From positions 22,121,385-22,185,384 of the forward strand of contig NC_088295.1 of assembly GCF_032854445.1 (NCBI RefSeq): 64,000 bases of DNA. Direction: 5' to 3'. A program made the translations under genes and the position numbers. Under the pieces are notes generated by a model that was given only the letters and a program-made list of their open reading frames with translations, ran no database searches and had not been told where the DNA came from. The DNA is from Liolophura sinensis (Eukaryota; Mollusca; Polyplacophora; Chitonida; Chitonidae). Positions 1-12,047 of this stretch are shown in pieces. Within the stretch, counting starts at the first letter, position 1; each line of letters begins with the position of its first letter.

Positions 1-202
1 CTCAGTAATCGTCATCAATTTATTATTAAAGAGAACGGATAGATTACTGACTCGCTGCGGGTGATACACAGGTATGATTTTGAGTTAAGCCATTTCTGTC
101 ACCAACAAAGGCGGAATTCCCTGATGAGATGAGCAGCAGGTGTTAACTCAGATCGTCACTTGAAATCGTGCATGAAACACGTTTTCCCGCTGAGAAGGCT
201 TC

Positions 203-209
203 TATAAAA
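203..209 (+). promoter_or_regulatory. TATA box of array gene copy 1
   Basis: TATAAAA lies 78 bases before the ATG, placing transcription start at roughly 230-240. The same box sits exactly 78 bases before the ATG in copies 2-5 (4436, 7761, 11054, 14367) and survives in dead copy 6 (16972). Just upstream, copy 1 alone has TTTTCCCGC, which fits the E2F consensus. Copies 2 and 4 have one more C there, and copies 3 and 5 have a different sequence. Confidence 0.75.
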
Positions 210-280
210 CAAGACTTTTCACAGCCAATTCTTACATTATCTCATCACCGATTGCTGAGATCAGTCACTTCCATACGAGT

Positions 281-1195
281 ATGGACAGTTTCAACGACGA
301 TTCTTTACAAACCACTGCCTCCTCCATGGATTTTACCTTTGAAGAACCTCAATGTTTTACAAGTACACCGCTAAAAGTGGCTCCGGATTTTCTCCCAGAA
401 GCAGCCAACCCCAACCCCAATGGCTTACCACCTCCAAAGCCTACTGCACCTAAACCCAGGACCGTTATCAGACGTTTGACCATGAATGAGATCACGACTG
501 CTTTGTCACAGAATTCGAACACAACAGAACGAAGACTGAGAATATTGAGGTAAACACTTAGTGTATATCAGTAGTTTAAACTGTGAACATTTCTGTTGGG
601 CAAGAGTAGGGAGATTGATCCTTTTGGCTTTTATGACCGTCGATGTACAACCAAACCCAAAAGAACTGGCAGCATGTAAATAAAAGCTTCTGTCTTTTTT
701 CATTTCAGTTTTAAACGACAGAGACTACAAGTACGACTCGATCATCTGCAGAGAAAAACCCTAACCTTGAGCGCTCGAGACGAGGCCATAAAGAGACGTC
801 ATGCAGAGTTACATGATCAGCGCATAAGATTGGCGGCCAACTCCAGCGGAAGTTCCATCGATGACAGCTCTGGCGAGGAAGCCCTAGATACCAAACGTTT
901 GTTGCTGTCATCAGGGCGTACTCTGCCCACCTGGCGTTCTCAGAGACAGTTGGGGAAATTTCGCCGCAAGAGTGTGGTAAGAAGGGCCAGTGACAAGAGA
1001 CTTCGCCGATCACCGTCTGCTCTTAACAGGGCTCCGTCTCTCTGTCGGACGGCCAGGAGCCCCGAACCTGTCCAAATCAGCTTTGTGCAGACAGATCAAT
1101 CCCGCTTGATCAACAAACCTGTGCAGAGAGTGAAAAAGACACCCAGCTTACGGCTGAAGAGATTCGTGCAGAAGAAACTGAAGATGATTCTCTAA
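281..1195 (+). CDS. Array gene copy 1: unrecognised 251-aa basic Ser/Pro-rich protein, two exons
   Basis: CDS is 281-549 joined to 709-1195. The intron 550-708 has a gtaaac donor and a tttcag acceptor, and the split codon makes Ser90. I do not recognise the family. Residues 1-60 are acidic then proline-rich (FTSTPLK at 26-32; a Pro/Lys run at 49-60). Residues 84-131 are highly charged and probably helical. Residues 135-147 are Ser/Asp/Glu-rich. From 160 to the end the protein is strongly basic with proline-directed sites RSPSA (190-194), RSPEP (206-210) and KTPSL (233-237), and ends in a Lys/Arg-rich tail. No signal peptide or membrane segment is seen. The composition suggests a phosphorylated nuclear or nucleic-acid-binding protein, which is inference. 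The start at 281 is the first ATG, 78 bases after the TATA box. This copy alone has Asn at residue 80. Confidence 0.85.
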
Positions 1196-1349
1196 CAGTT
1201 TCCACAGTCCTTTTCAGTAAAGCCAATGTTGTTCAGGGCGTGCTACAAACTGTGCTATGCGGAAAGTGCTTTTCGATTTTTTATGTTTACTACTTTTTAT
1301 GTTAAGAACACGTATACAAGTTATAGATGTATATGCGCTTACGTGAGAG

Positions 1350-1355
1350 AATAAA
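1350..1355 (+). terminator. Poly(A) signal AATAAA of array gene copy 1
   Basis: AATAAA about 155 bases after the stop codon, followed by a GT/T-rich stretch (cacgtgtgtttttctc). The same arrangement is found at 8909, 12202 and 15515. Copy 2 has the weaker ATTAAA at 5584. An orphan copy at 2657 belongs to the unit that lost its gene. Confidence 0.7.
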
Positions 1356-1379
1356 CTCTACAGACGCACGTGTGTTTTT

Positions 1380-4233
1380 CTCTTAATTATGTGTCTTATT
1401 CATATTTAGTCACATACAGGCATGGTTACAGAGAATGCAAGGTAAATGAAGAGAGGTTAGGTCATTTTCATTTCAGCATTTTTTGAAACAATAATTCGTT
1501 CTCGAAATGAGGTAAATATAAAAAGAGATCTCCGAAACTGCTACGGTTTCAAGACATTTTAGCGGCAAGATTGAAAGCAAATCTTCTGTCAGTGTTATTC
1601 AACAGAAGTTTTCATGTATTATCTTCTAATCACCATTACAGAGTGAATCCGCCTGTCAAAAACCACAACTCATTTGTTATGACACGTTCATTATCAGTAG
1701 GAATTCAGCTTTACTGTTAAAACGCTGCAGGAGGAAGACGGTCTTATTCCAACGCAAGCATTCTTAACCTGTCACTTCATGGGAACTGTGAAAGTCTATT
1801 AGATAAACAGCAGGTGTGAGCTCATGTGATCCCTGAAAGTGCCTCAAGACCTTTAAGAATGAACGATATTAGTTTCTTCATCAATCTGATATATTCAGGT
1901 TTAAGTAGATGTCATATACAGTATATATATATATATACGCGAAAGTGGTATTCTTTTCTGTGTTATACCTATTTCAGAAATGCTGTATAAATTATAATCA
2001 CATTGTTGGTATAGCATTAGAAATCAAACAGGTTTTTGCGAATTGTTTATATGTCAGCTACTTTTAAATTTTTGTAAATTGTTTAGTTGTTGGGTTTTAC
2101 GGGCTAAATCGGGTGTCAGGTACGTCTCAAACTCTCAAGCACCATAATTCATGTTGAATATACTCCTTTAGGTTCAGCGCTACATATTACAGTAGTAAAC
2201 ACATGTCTGCAACATCTGACAATGCATCTGTTTATTTATAATTTTAAGAAGTAACCATTACCACAACCAGTTTAACTTGCTTAAACGTGAACATAAAGTC
2301 TACCACTGTATATACATAGAAAAAATTGATTATATGATACAGTTGTCACAGAAAAATATATCAAAAAATTCTGTAAAGTTTTAAAAGCAGAGAAGATGAA
2401 ATTCAGCATTGGGGATATGACACGGACGGACAATTTACAACCTCTAGCCATGTTGTCGAGGCCCTTATTAACATGGCCAATCACTAGCGCTGAAACCGTC
2501 AGGTTATATTTGGCTGTGAAGTCAAAAAAGCTATCAGCTCTCGATTGTCAGTGTGGTTTCTAATAGTGGTTTTCCAATCATGGAACAGTATATCTCACTC
2601 TGTTCAACATCAAAGACAGCTCAGTAATCGTCATCGTATATGGGTTTATGTGAGAGAATAAACTCTACAAACGCACGTGTGTTTTTCTCTTAATTATGTG
2701 TCTTATTCATATTTAGTCACATACAGGCATGGTTACAGAGAATGCAAGGTAAATGAAGAGAGGTTAGGTCATTTTCATTTCAGCATTTTTTGAAACAATA
2801 ATTCGTTCTCGAAATGAGGTAAATATAAAAAGTGATATCCGAAACTGCTACGGTTTCAAGACATTTTAGCGGCAAGATTAAAAGCAAATCTTCTGTCAAT
2901 GTTATTCAACAGAAGTTTTCATTTATTATCTTCTTATCACCATTACAGAGTGAATCCGGCTGTCAAAAACCACAACTCATTTGTTATGACACGTTCATTA
3001 TCAGTAGGAATTCAGCTTTACTGGTAAAACGCTGCAGGAGGAAGACGGTCTTATTCCAACGCAAGCATTCTTAACCTGTCACTTCATGGGAACTGTGAAA
3101 GTCTATAAGATAAATAGCAGGTATGAACTCATGTCATCCCTGAAAGTGTCTCAAGACTTAAAAGAATGAACGATATTAGTTTCTTCATCAATCTGATGTA
3201 TTTAGATTTTAGTAGATGTCACATACAGTATATATACGCGAAAAAGGTATTCTTTTCTGTGTTATACCTTTTTCAGAAATGCTGCATATATTATAATCAC
3301 ATTGTTGTTATAGCATTAAAAATCAAACAGGTCTTTGCGAATTGTCTATATGTCAGCTACTTTTAAATTTTTGTAAATTGTTTAGTTGTTGGGTTTTACG
3401 GGATAAATCGGGTGTCAGGTACGTCTCAAACTCTCAAGCACCATAATTCATGTTGAATATACTCCTTTAGGTTCAGCGCTACATATTACAGTATTAAACA
3501 CATCTCTGCAACATCTAACAATGCATCTGTTTATTTAGAATTTTATAAGGAAATAACCATTACCACAACCAGTTAAACTTGCTTTAACGTGAACATAAAG
3601 TCTACCACTGTATATACAAAGAAAAAATTGATACAAGATACAGTTGTCACAGAAAAATATGTCAAAAAATTGTATACAGTTTTGAAAGCATTGGAGACAT
3701 GGCACTGACGGACAATTTACAACCTCTAGCCATGTTGTCGAGGCCCTTATGAACATGGCCAATCACTAGCGCTGAAACCGTCAGGTTATATTTGGCTGTG
3801 AAGTCAAAAAAGCTATCAGCTCTCGATTGTCAGTGTGGTTTCTTATAGTGGATAGACATACATCGATGTAATAAATTGGATTTTGCTGTTAGTTTAAGCT
3901 TTAAACTGATACATTGTGGGATACACATTTATGAGCAGGGAACTGAGAACGGTAATCAATGATCTACCTGGTTTTCCCCCAACTTATCGCTGACGGCATC
4001 GTACGAGTGAAGTATTCTTCAGAATAGCCAGGAACATCAATTTGATCACCAATAAATATTATTTCTTTTAAATTTCAGTTGATCGCATTATCTTTGTCCA
4101 TGAGGTGGAAGGCAAAACAAGCTGTCAGACTTGCAAGCAGGTCTTGTCTCATTCGAAAGACGCTTCGATTAGAGACTATCCTCTTTTTCAGTCATGGAAC
4201 AGTATATCTCACTCTGTTCAACATCTAAGACAG
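1380..4233. repeat. Duplicated spacer of unit 1, including a unit without its gene
   Basis: Two spacer copies follow each other (about 1380-2590 and 2640-4233). Near 2635 the sequence passes from the unit start (ctcagtaatcgtcatc) directly to the gene's 3' flank (gtatatgggtttatg), so promoter, both exons and intron are missing. The orphan poly(A) signal at 2657 shows a gene was once there. Short ORFs in this spacer recur only because the DNA is repeated and are not called as genes. Confidence 0.85.
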
Positions 4234-4513
4234 CTCAGTAATCGTCATCAATTTATTATTAAAGAGAACGGATAGATTACTGACTCGCTGCGGGTGATAC
4301 ACAGGTATGACTTTGAGTTAAGCCATTTCTGTCACCAACAAAGGCGGAATTCCCTGATGAGATGAGCAGCAGGTGTTAACTCAGATCGTCACTTGAAATC
4401 GTGCATGAAACACGTTTCCCCGCTGAGAAGGCTTCTATAAAACAAGACTTTTCACAGCCAATTCTTACATTATCTCATCACCGTTTGCTGAGATCAGTCA
4501 TTTCCATACGAGT

Positions 4514-5429
4514 ATGGACAGTTTCAACGACGATTCTTTACAAACCACTGCCTCCTCCATGGATTTTACCTTTGAAGAACCTCAATGTTTTACAAGTACA
4601 CCGCTAAAAGTGGCTCCGGATTTTCTCCCAGAAGCAGCCAACCCCAACCCCAATGGCTTACCACCTCCAAAGCCTACTGCACCTAAACCCAGGACCGTTA
4701 TCAGACGTTTGACCATGAATGAGATCACGACTGCTCTGTCACAGAATTCGGACACAACAGAACGAAGACTGAGAATATTGAGGTAAACACTTAGTGTATA
4801 TCAGTAGTTTAAACTGTGCACATTTCTGTGGGGCGAGAGTAGGGAGATTAATTCTTTTGGCTTTTATTACCGTCGATGTACAACCAAACCCAAAAGAACT
4901 GGCAGCATGTAAATGAAAGCTTCTGTCTTTTTTTCATTTCAGTTTTAAACGACAGAGACTACAAGTACGACTCGATCATCTGCAGAGAAAAACCCTAACC
5001 TTGAGCGCTCGAGACGAGGCCATCAAGAGACGTCATGCAGAGTTACATGATCAGCGCATAAGATTGGCGGCCAACTCCAGCGGAAGTTCCATCGATGACA
5101 GCTCTGGTGATGAAACCCTAGATACCAGACGTTTGTTGCTGTCACCAGGGCGTACTATGCCCACCTGGCGTTCTCAGAGACAGTTGGGAAAATTTCGTCG
5201 CAACAGTGTGGTAAGAAGGGCCAGTGACAAGAGAGTTCGCCGATCACCGTCTGCTCTTAACAGGGCTCCGTCTCTCTGTCGGACGGCCAGGAGCCCCGAA
5301 CCTGTCCAAATCAGCTTTGTGCAGACAGATAATTCCCGCTTGATCAACAAACCTGTGCAGAGAGTGAAAAAGACACCCAGCTTACGGCTGAAGAGATTCA
5401 TGAAGAAGAAACTGAAGATGATTCTCTAA
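4514..5429 (+). CDS. Array gene copy 2: 251-aa basic protein, two exons
   Basis: CDS is 4514-4782 joined to 4943-5429, with the same intron position and phase as copy 1. It is intact. Compared with copy 1 it differs at N80D, E146D, A148T, K152R, S158P, L162M, K177N, L188V, Q220N, V243M and Q244K. Exon 1 shows only the residue-80 change. Pro158, Asn220 and Met243 are shared with copy 4 but not with 1, 3 or 5. The poly(A) signal is ATTAAA (5584) rather than AATAAA, so 3' processing might be less efficient. The TATA box is at 4436-4442. The function is unknown. Confidence 0.85.
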
Positions 5430-7558
5430 CAGTTTCCACAGTCCTTTTCAGTAAAGCCAATGTTGTTTAGGGCGTGCTACAAACTGTGCTATGCGGAAAG
5501 TGCTTTCCGATTTTTTATGTTTACTACGTTATACGTTAAGAACACGTATACAAGTTATAGATGTATATAGGTTTATGTGAGAGATTAAACTCTACAAACG
5601 CACGTGTGTTTTTCTCTTAATTATGTGTCTTATTCATATTTAGTCACATACAGGCATGGTTACAGAGATTGCAAGGTAAATGAAGAGAGGTTAGGTCATT
5701 TTCATTTCAGCATTTTTTGAAACAATAATTCGTTCTCGAAATGAGGTAAATATAAAAAGTGATCTCCGAAACTGCTACTGTTTCAAGACATTTTAGCGGC
5801 AAGATTTAAAGCAAATATTCTGTCAATATTATTCAACAGAAGTTTTCATGTATTATCTTCTTATCACCATTACAGAGTGAATCCGGCTGTCAAAAACCAC
5901 AACTCATTTGTTATGACACGTTCATTATCAGTAGGAATTCAGCTTTACTGTTAAAACGCTGCAGGAGGAAGACGGTCTTATTCCAACGCAAGCATTCTTA
6001 ACCTGTCACTTCATGGGAACTGTGAAAGTCTATAAGATAAACAGCAGGTATGAACTCATGTCATCCCTGAAATTGTCTCAAGACTTAAAGGAATGAACGA
6101 TATTAGTTTCTTCATCAATCTGATGTATTTAGATTTTAGTAGATGTCACATACAGTATATATACGCGAAAAAGGTATTCTTTTCTGTGTTATACCTATTT
6201 CAGAAATGCTGCATATATTATAATCACATTGTTGTTATAGCATTAAAAATCAAACAGGTCTTTGCGAATTGTCTATATGTCAGCTACCTTTAAATTTTTG
6301 TAAATTGTTTAGTTGTTGGGTTTTACGGGCTAAATCGGGTGTCAGGTACGTCTCAAACTCTCAAGCACCATGATTCATGTTGAATATACTCCTTTAGGTT
6401 CAGCGCTACATATTACAGTAGTAAAAACATCTCTGCAACATCTGACAATACATCTGTTTATTTAGAATTTTATAAGGTAATAACCATTACCACTACCAAT
6501 TAAACTTGCTTTAACGTGAACATAAAGTCTACCACTGAATATACAAAGAAAAAATTGATACAAGATACAGTTGTCACAGAAAAATATGTCAAAAAATTGT
6601 ATACAGTTTTGAAAGCAAAGAAAATGAAATTCAGCATTGGAGACATGGCACTGACGGACAATTTACAACCTCTAGCCATGTTGTCGAGGCCCTAATGAAC
6701 ATGGCCAATCACTAGCGCTGAAACCGTCAGGTTATATTTGGCTGTGAAGTCAAAAAAGCTATCAGCTATCGATTGTCAGGGTGGTTTCTAATAGTGGATA
6801 GACATACATCGATGTAATAAATTGGATTTTGCGGTTAGTTTAAGTTTTAAACTGATACATTGTGGGATACACATTTATGAGCAGGAAACTGAGAACGGTT
6901 CCGTGTGTCACAAAGCCCACACGTTGGACAGGATACTGTCGTAATTTGTCACTGCGAGCTGGCAAGAAAATCAGGCGTTTTTGATTGTTTTTTCTCCTTG
7001 TCACAATGTTTAATATCGATGGTACAGGAGGGCTCCTACGTTTTGTGACGTCGATCAAGATAGCTATAACATGACAAAATGGCCTCTCCAAATGAGTGTC
7101 TAGGTACTGACGATTGTTTGCTGTTTATTTTGTCGAAAAGCTGTGTAGAAATGTTAAAATATTTTTAGAACATTTCTGGAATATTATTTTATTAATTAAT
7201 TCAGCTTGAAACATCTATAAATCCACTTATTATTATTTCTTTTCATTGTGCTTGTCAGGGCTTCCAGAAACCTGAAGATAATCAATGGTCTACCTGGTTT
7301 TCCCCCAACTTATCGCTGACGGCATCGTACGAGTGAAGTATTCTTCAGAATAGCGAGGAACATCAATTTGATCACCAATAAATATTATTTCTTTTAAATT
7401 TCAGTTGATCGCATTATCTTGTCCATGAGGTGGAAGGCAAAACAAGCTGTCAGACTTGCAAGCAGGTCTTGTCTCATTCGAAAGACACTTCGATTAGAGA
7501 TTATCCTCTTTTGCAATCATGGAACAGTATATCTCACTCTGTTCAACATCTAAGACAG
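5430..7558. repeat. Spacer of array unit 2
   Basis: Non-coding spacer with 3' UTR and poly(A) signal at its left end and a transposon-derived block at 6511-7204. The ORF for a 66-aa peptide near 6093 is repeated in units 1-4 but has no coding signature that I can see, and it is destroyed in unit 5. Confidence 0.75.
6511..7204. mobile_element. DNA-transposon remnant embedded in the array unit (unit 2 copy)
   Basis: This block starts with a sequence like the terminal repeat of the element at 41,440-42,479 (ttaacgtgaacataaagtc here). It matches that element along much of its length, through to the shared attaattaattca near the right end. The right terminal repeat itself is not recognisable here. 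Related copies lie at about 9837-10497 and 13123-13808. Shortened ones lie at about 2279-2565 and 3587-3953 in unit 1. Unit 5 lacks it. No transposase is encoded, so it is non-autonomous. Confidence 0.7.
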
Positions 7559-7838
7559 CTCAGTAATCGTCATCAATTTATTATTAAAGAGAACGGATAG
7601 ATTACTGACTCGCTGCGGGTGATACACAGGTATGACTTTGAGTTAAGCCATTTCTGTCACCAACAAAGGTGGAATTCCCTGATGAGATGAGCAGCAGGTG
7701 TTAACTTAGATCGTCACTTGAGATCGTACACAAAACAAAGTGCCCCGCTGAGAAGGCTTCTATAAAACAAGACTTTTCACAGCCAATTCTTACATTATCT
7801 CATCACCGATTGCTGAGATCAGTCACTTCCATACGAGT

Positions 7839-8754
7839 ATGGACAGTTTCAACGACGATTCTTTACAAACCACTGCCTCCTCCATGGATTTTACCTTTGA
7901 AGAACCTCAGTGTTTCACAAGTACACCGCTAAAAGTGGCTCCGGATTTTCTCCCAGAAGCAGCCAACCCCAACCCCAATGGCTTACCACCTCCAAAGCCT
8001 ACTGCACCTAAACCCAGGACCGTTATCAGACGTTTGACCATGAATGAGATCACGACTGCTTTGTCACAGAATTCGGACACAACAGAACGAAGACTGAGAA
8101 TATTGAGGTAAACACTTAGTGTATATCAGTAGTTTAAACTGTGCACATTTCTGTGGGGCGAGAGTAGGGAGATTAATCCTTTTGGCTTTTATTACCGTCG
8201 ATGTACAACCAAACCCAAAAGAACTGGCAGCATGTAAATGAAAGCTTCTGTCTTTTTTTCATTTCAGTTTTAAACGACAGAGACTACAAGTACGACTCGA
8301 TCATCTGCAGAGAAAAACCCTGACCTTGAGCGCTCGAGGCGAGGCCATCAAGAGACGTCATGCAGAGTTACATGATCAGCGCATAAGATTGGCGGCCAAC
8401 TCCAGCGGAAGTTCCATCGATGACAGCTCTGGTGATGAAGCCCCAGATACCAAACGTTTGTTGCTGTCATCAGGGCGTACTCTGCCCACTTGGCGCTCTC
8501 AAAGACAGTTGGGGAAATTTCGCCGCAACAGTGTGGTAAGAAGGGCCAGTCACAAGAGAGTTCGCCGTTCACCGTCTGCTCTTAACAGGGCTCCATCTCT
8601 CTGTCGGACAGCCAATACCCCCGAACCTGTCCAAATCAGCTTTGTGCAGACAGATCAATCCCGCTTGATCAACAAACCTGTGCAGAGAGTGAAAAAGACA
8701 CCCAGCTTACGGCTGAAGAGATTCGTGCAGAAGAAGCTGAAGATGATTCTCTAA
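7839..8754 (+). CDS. Array gene copy 3: 251-aa basic protein, two exons
   Basis: CDS is 7839-8107 joined to 8268-8754; the intron has the same borders as in copy 1. It is intact. Differences from copy 1 are N80D, D114G, E146D, L149P, K177N, D185H, L188V, R206N and S207T. The last two change the RSPEP site to NTPEP, which is still proline-directed. Ser158, Gln220 and Val243 are as in copies 1 and 5. Its proximal promoter is of a second type shared with copy 5 (aaagtgccccgctgag in place of cacgttt-cccgctgag). The TATA box is at 7761 and AATAAA at 8909. The function is unknown. Confidence 0.85.
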
Positions 8755-10851
8755 CAGTTTCCACAGTCCTTTTCAGTAAAGCCAATGTTGTTTAGGGCGT
8801 GCTACAAACTGTGCTATGCGGAAAGTGCTTTCCGATTTTTTATGTTTACTACGTTTTATGTTAAGAACACGTATACAAGTTATAGATGTATATGGGTTTA
8901 TGTGAGAGAATAAACTCTACAAACGCACGTGTGTTTTTCTCTTAATTATGTGTCTTATTCATATTTAGTCACATACAGGCATGGTTACAGAGAATGCAAG
9001 GTAAATGAAGAGAGGTTAGGTCATTTTCATTTCAGCATTTTTTGAAATAATAATTTGTTCTCGAATTGACGTAAATATAAAAAGTGATCTCCGAAACTGC
9101 AACGGTTTCAAGACATTTTAGCGGCAAGATTAAAAGCAAATCTTCTGTCAATGCTATTCAACAGAAGTTTTCATTTTTTATCTTCTTATCACCATTACAG
9201 AGTGAACCCGGCTGTCAAAAACCACAACTCATTTGTTATGACACGTTCATTATCAGTAGGAATTCAGCTTTACTGTTAAAACGCTGCAGGAGGAAGACGG
9301 TCTTATTCCAACGCAAGCATTCTTAACCTGTCACTTCATGGGAACTGTGAAAGTCTATAAGATAAACAGCAGGTATGAACTCATGTCATCCCTGAAATTG
9401 TCTCAAGACTTAAAGGAATGAACGATATTAGTTTCTTCATCAATCTGATGTATTTAGATTTTAGTAGATGTCACATACAGTATATATACGCGAAAAAGGT
9501 ATTCTTTTCTGTGTTATACCTATTTCAGAAATGCTGCATATATTATAATCACATTGTTGGTATAGCATTAAAAATCAAACAGGTCTTTGCGAATTATCTA
9601 TATGTCAGCTACCTTTAAATTTTTGTAAATTGTTTGGTTGTTGGGTTTTACGGGATAAATCGGGTGTCAGGTACGTCTCAAACTCTCAAGCACCATGATT
9701 CATGTTGAATATACTCCTTTAGGTTCAGCGCTACATATTACAGTAGTGAACACATCGCTGCAACATCTGACAATACATCTGTTTATTTAGAATTTTATAA
9801 GGAAATAACCATTACCACAACCAGTTAAACTTGCTTTAACGTGAACATAAAGTCTACCACTATATATACAAAGAAAAAACTGATACAAGATACAGTTGTC
9901 ACAGAAAAATATGTCAAAAAATTGTATACAGTTTTGAAAGCAAAGAAAATGAAATTCAGCATTGGAGACATGGCACTGACGGACAATTTACAACCTCTAG
10001 CCATGTTGTCGAGGCCCTTATGAACATGGCCAATCACTAGCGCTGAAACCGCCAGGTTATATTTGGCTGTGAAGTCAAAAAAGCTATCAGCTCTCGATTG
10101 TCAGGGTGGTTTCTAATAGTGGATAGACATACATCGATGTAATAAATTGGATTTTGCGGTTAGTTTAAGTTTTAAACTGATACATTGTGGGATACTGAAC
10201 TGAGAACGGTTCCGTGTGTCACAAAGCCCACACGTTGGACAGGAAACTGTCGTAATTTGTCAGGGCGAGCTGGCAAGAAAATCAGGCGTTTTTGATTGTT
10301 TTTTCTCCTTGTCACAATGTTTAATATCGATGGTTTTGTGACGTCGATCAAGATAGCTATAACATGACAAAATGGCCTCTCCAAATGAGTGTCTAGGTAC
10401 TGACGACTGTTTGCTGTTTATTTTGTCGAAAAGCTGTGTAGAATTGTTAAAATATTTTTAGAACATTTCCGGAATACTATTTTATTAATTAATTCAGCTT
10501 GAAATATCTATAAATCCAATTATTATTATTTCTTTTCATTGTGCTTGTCAGGGCTTCCAGAAACCTGAAGATAATCAATGGTCTACCTGGTTTATCCCCA
10601 ACTTATCGCTGACGGCATCGTACGAGTGAAGTATTCTTCAGAATAGCGAGGAACATCAATTTGATCACCAATAAATATTATTTCTTTTAAATTTCAGTTG
10701 ATCGCATTATCTTGTCCATGAGGTGGAAGGCAAAACAAGCTGTCAGACTTGCAAGCAGGTCTTGTCTCATTCGAAAGACACTTCGATTAGAGATTATCCT
10801 CTTTTGCAATCATGGAACAGTATATCTCACTCTGTTCAACATCTAAGACAG
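8755..10851. repeat. Spacer of array unit 3
   Basis: Non-coding spacer like that of unit 2, with the transposon-derived block at about 9837-10497. That block carries two small deletions relative to unit 2 (around 10196 and 10333). I see no gene. Confidence 0.75.
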
Positions 10852-11131
10852 CTCAGTAATTGTCATCAATTTATTATTAAAGAGAACGGATAGATTACTG
10901 ACTCGCTGCGGGTGATACACAGGTATGACTTTGAGTTAAGCCATTTCTGTCACCAACAAAGGTGGAATTCCCTGATGAGATGAGCAGCAGGTGTTAACTT
11001 AGATCGTCACTTGAAATCGTGCATGAAACACGTTTCCCCGCTGAGAAGGCTTCTATAAAACAAGACTTTTCACAGCCAATTCTTACATTATCTCATCACC
11101 GTTTGCTGTGATCAGTCACTTCCATACGAGT

Positions 11132-12047
11132 ATGGACAGTTTCAACGACGATTCTTTACAAACCACTGCCTCCTCCATGGATTTTACCTTTGAAGAACCT
11201 CAATGTTTTACAAGTACACCGCTAAAAGTGGCTCCGGATTTTCTCCCAGAAGCAGCCAACCCCAACCCCAATGGCTTACCACCTCCAAAGCCTACTGCAC
11301 CTAAACCCAGGACCGTTATCAGACGTTTGACCATGAATGAGATCACGACTGCTTTGTCACAGAATTCGGACACAACAGAACGAAGACTGAGAATATTGAG
11401 GTAAACACTTAGGGTATATCAATAGTTTAAACTGTGCACATTTCTGTGGGGCGAGAGTAGGGAGATTAATCCTTTTGGCTTTTATTACCGTCGATGTACA
11501 ACCAAACCCAAAACAACACGCAGCATGTAAATGAAAGCTTCTGTCTTTTTTTCATTTCAGTTTTAAACGACAGAGGCTACAAGTACGACTCGATCATCTG
11601 CAGAGAAAAACCCTGACCTTGAGCGCTCGAGGCGAGGCCACCAAGAGACGTCATGCAGAGTTACATGATCAGCGCATAAGATTGGCGGCCAACTCCAGCG
11701 GAAGTTCCATCGATGACAGCTCTGGTGATGAAGCCCTAGATACCAAACGTTTGTTGCTGTCACCAGGGCGTACTCTGCCCACTTGGCGTTCTCAGAGACA
11801 ATTGGGAAAATTTCGTCGCAACAGTGTGGTAAGAAGGGCCAGTCACAAGAGAGTTCGCCGATCACCGTCCGCTCTTAACAGGGCTCCGTCTCTCTGTCGG
11901 ACGGCCAGGAGCCCCGAACCTGTCCAAATCAGCTTTGTGCAGACAGATAATTCCCGCTTGATCAACAAACCTGTGCAGAGAGTGAAAAAGACACCCAGCT
12001 TACGGCTGAAGAGATTCATGCAGAAGAAGCTGAAGATGATTCTCTAA
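11132..12047 (+). CDS. Array gene copy 4: 251-aa basic protein, two exons
   Basis: CDS is 11132-11400 joined to 11561-12047. An in-frame ATG 24 bases upstream (11108) exists because this copy lacks the stop seen in the others (tgtgatcag for tgagatcag). The downstream ATG is kept since it is the one conserved in all copies. Differences from copy 1 are N80D, D114G, I117T, E146D, S158P, K177N, D185H, L188V, Q220N and V243M. It shares Pro158, Asn220 and Met243 with copy 2. The TATA box is at 11054 and AATAAA at 12202. The function is unknown. Confidence 0.85.

Noticed and set aside
2832-3366. Recurring 80-aa and 66-aa ORFs in the array spacers
   Set aside because: They recur because the DNA is repeated. 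They are open in some units and broken in others, have no conserved start or splice context, and show low-complexity AT-driven composition.
6840-7091. 83-aa minus-strand ORF in the transposon block of units 2 and 4
   Set aside because: Unit 3 has deletions that change its frame and the relative at 41.7 kb does not keep the protein, so there is no sign of coding constraint.
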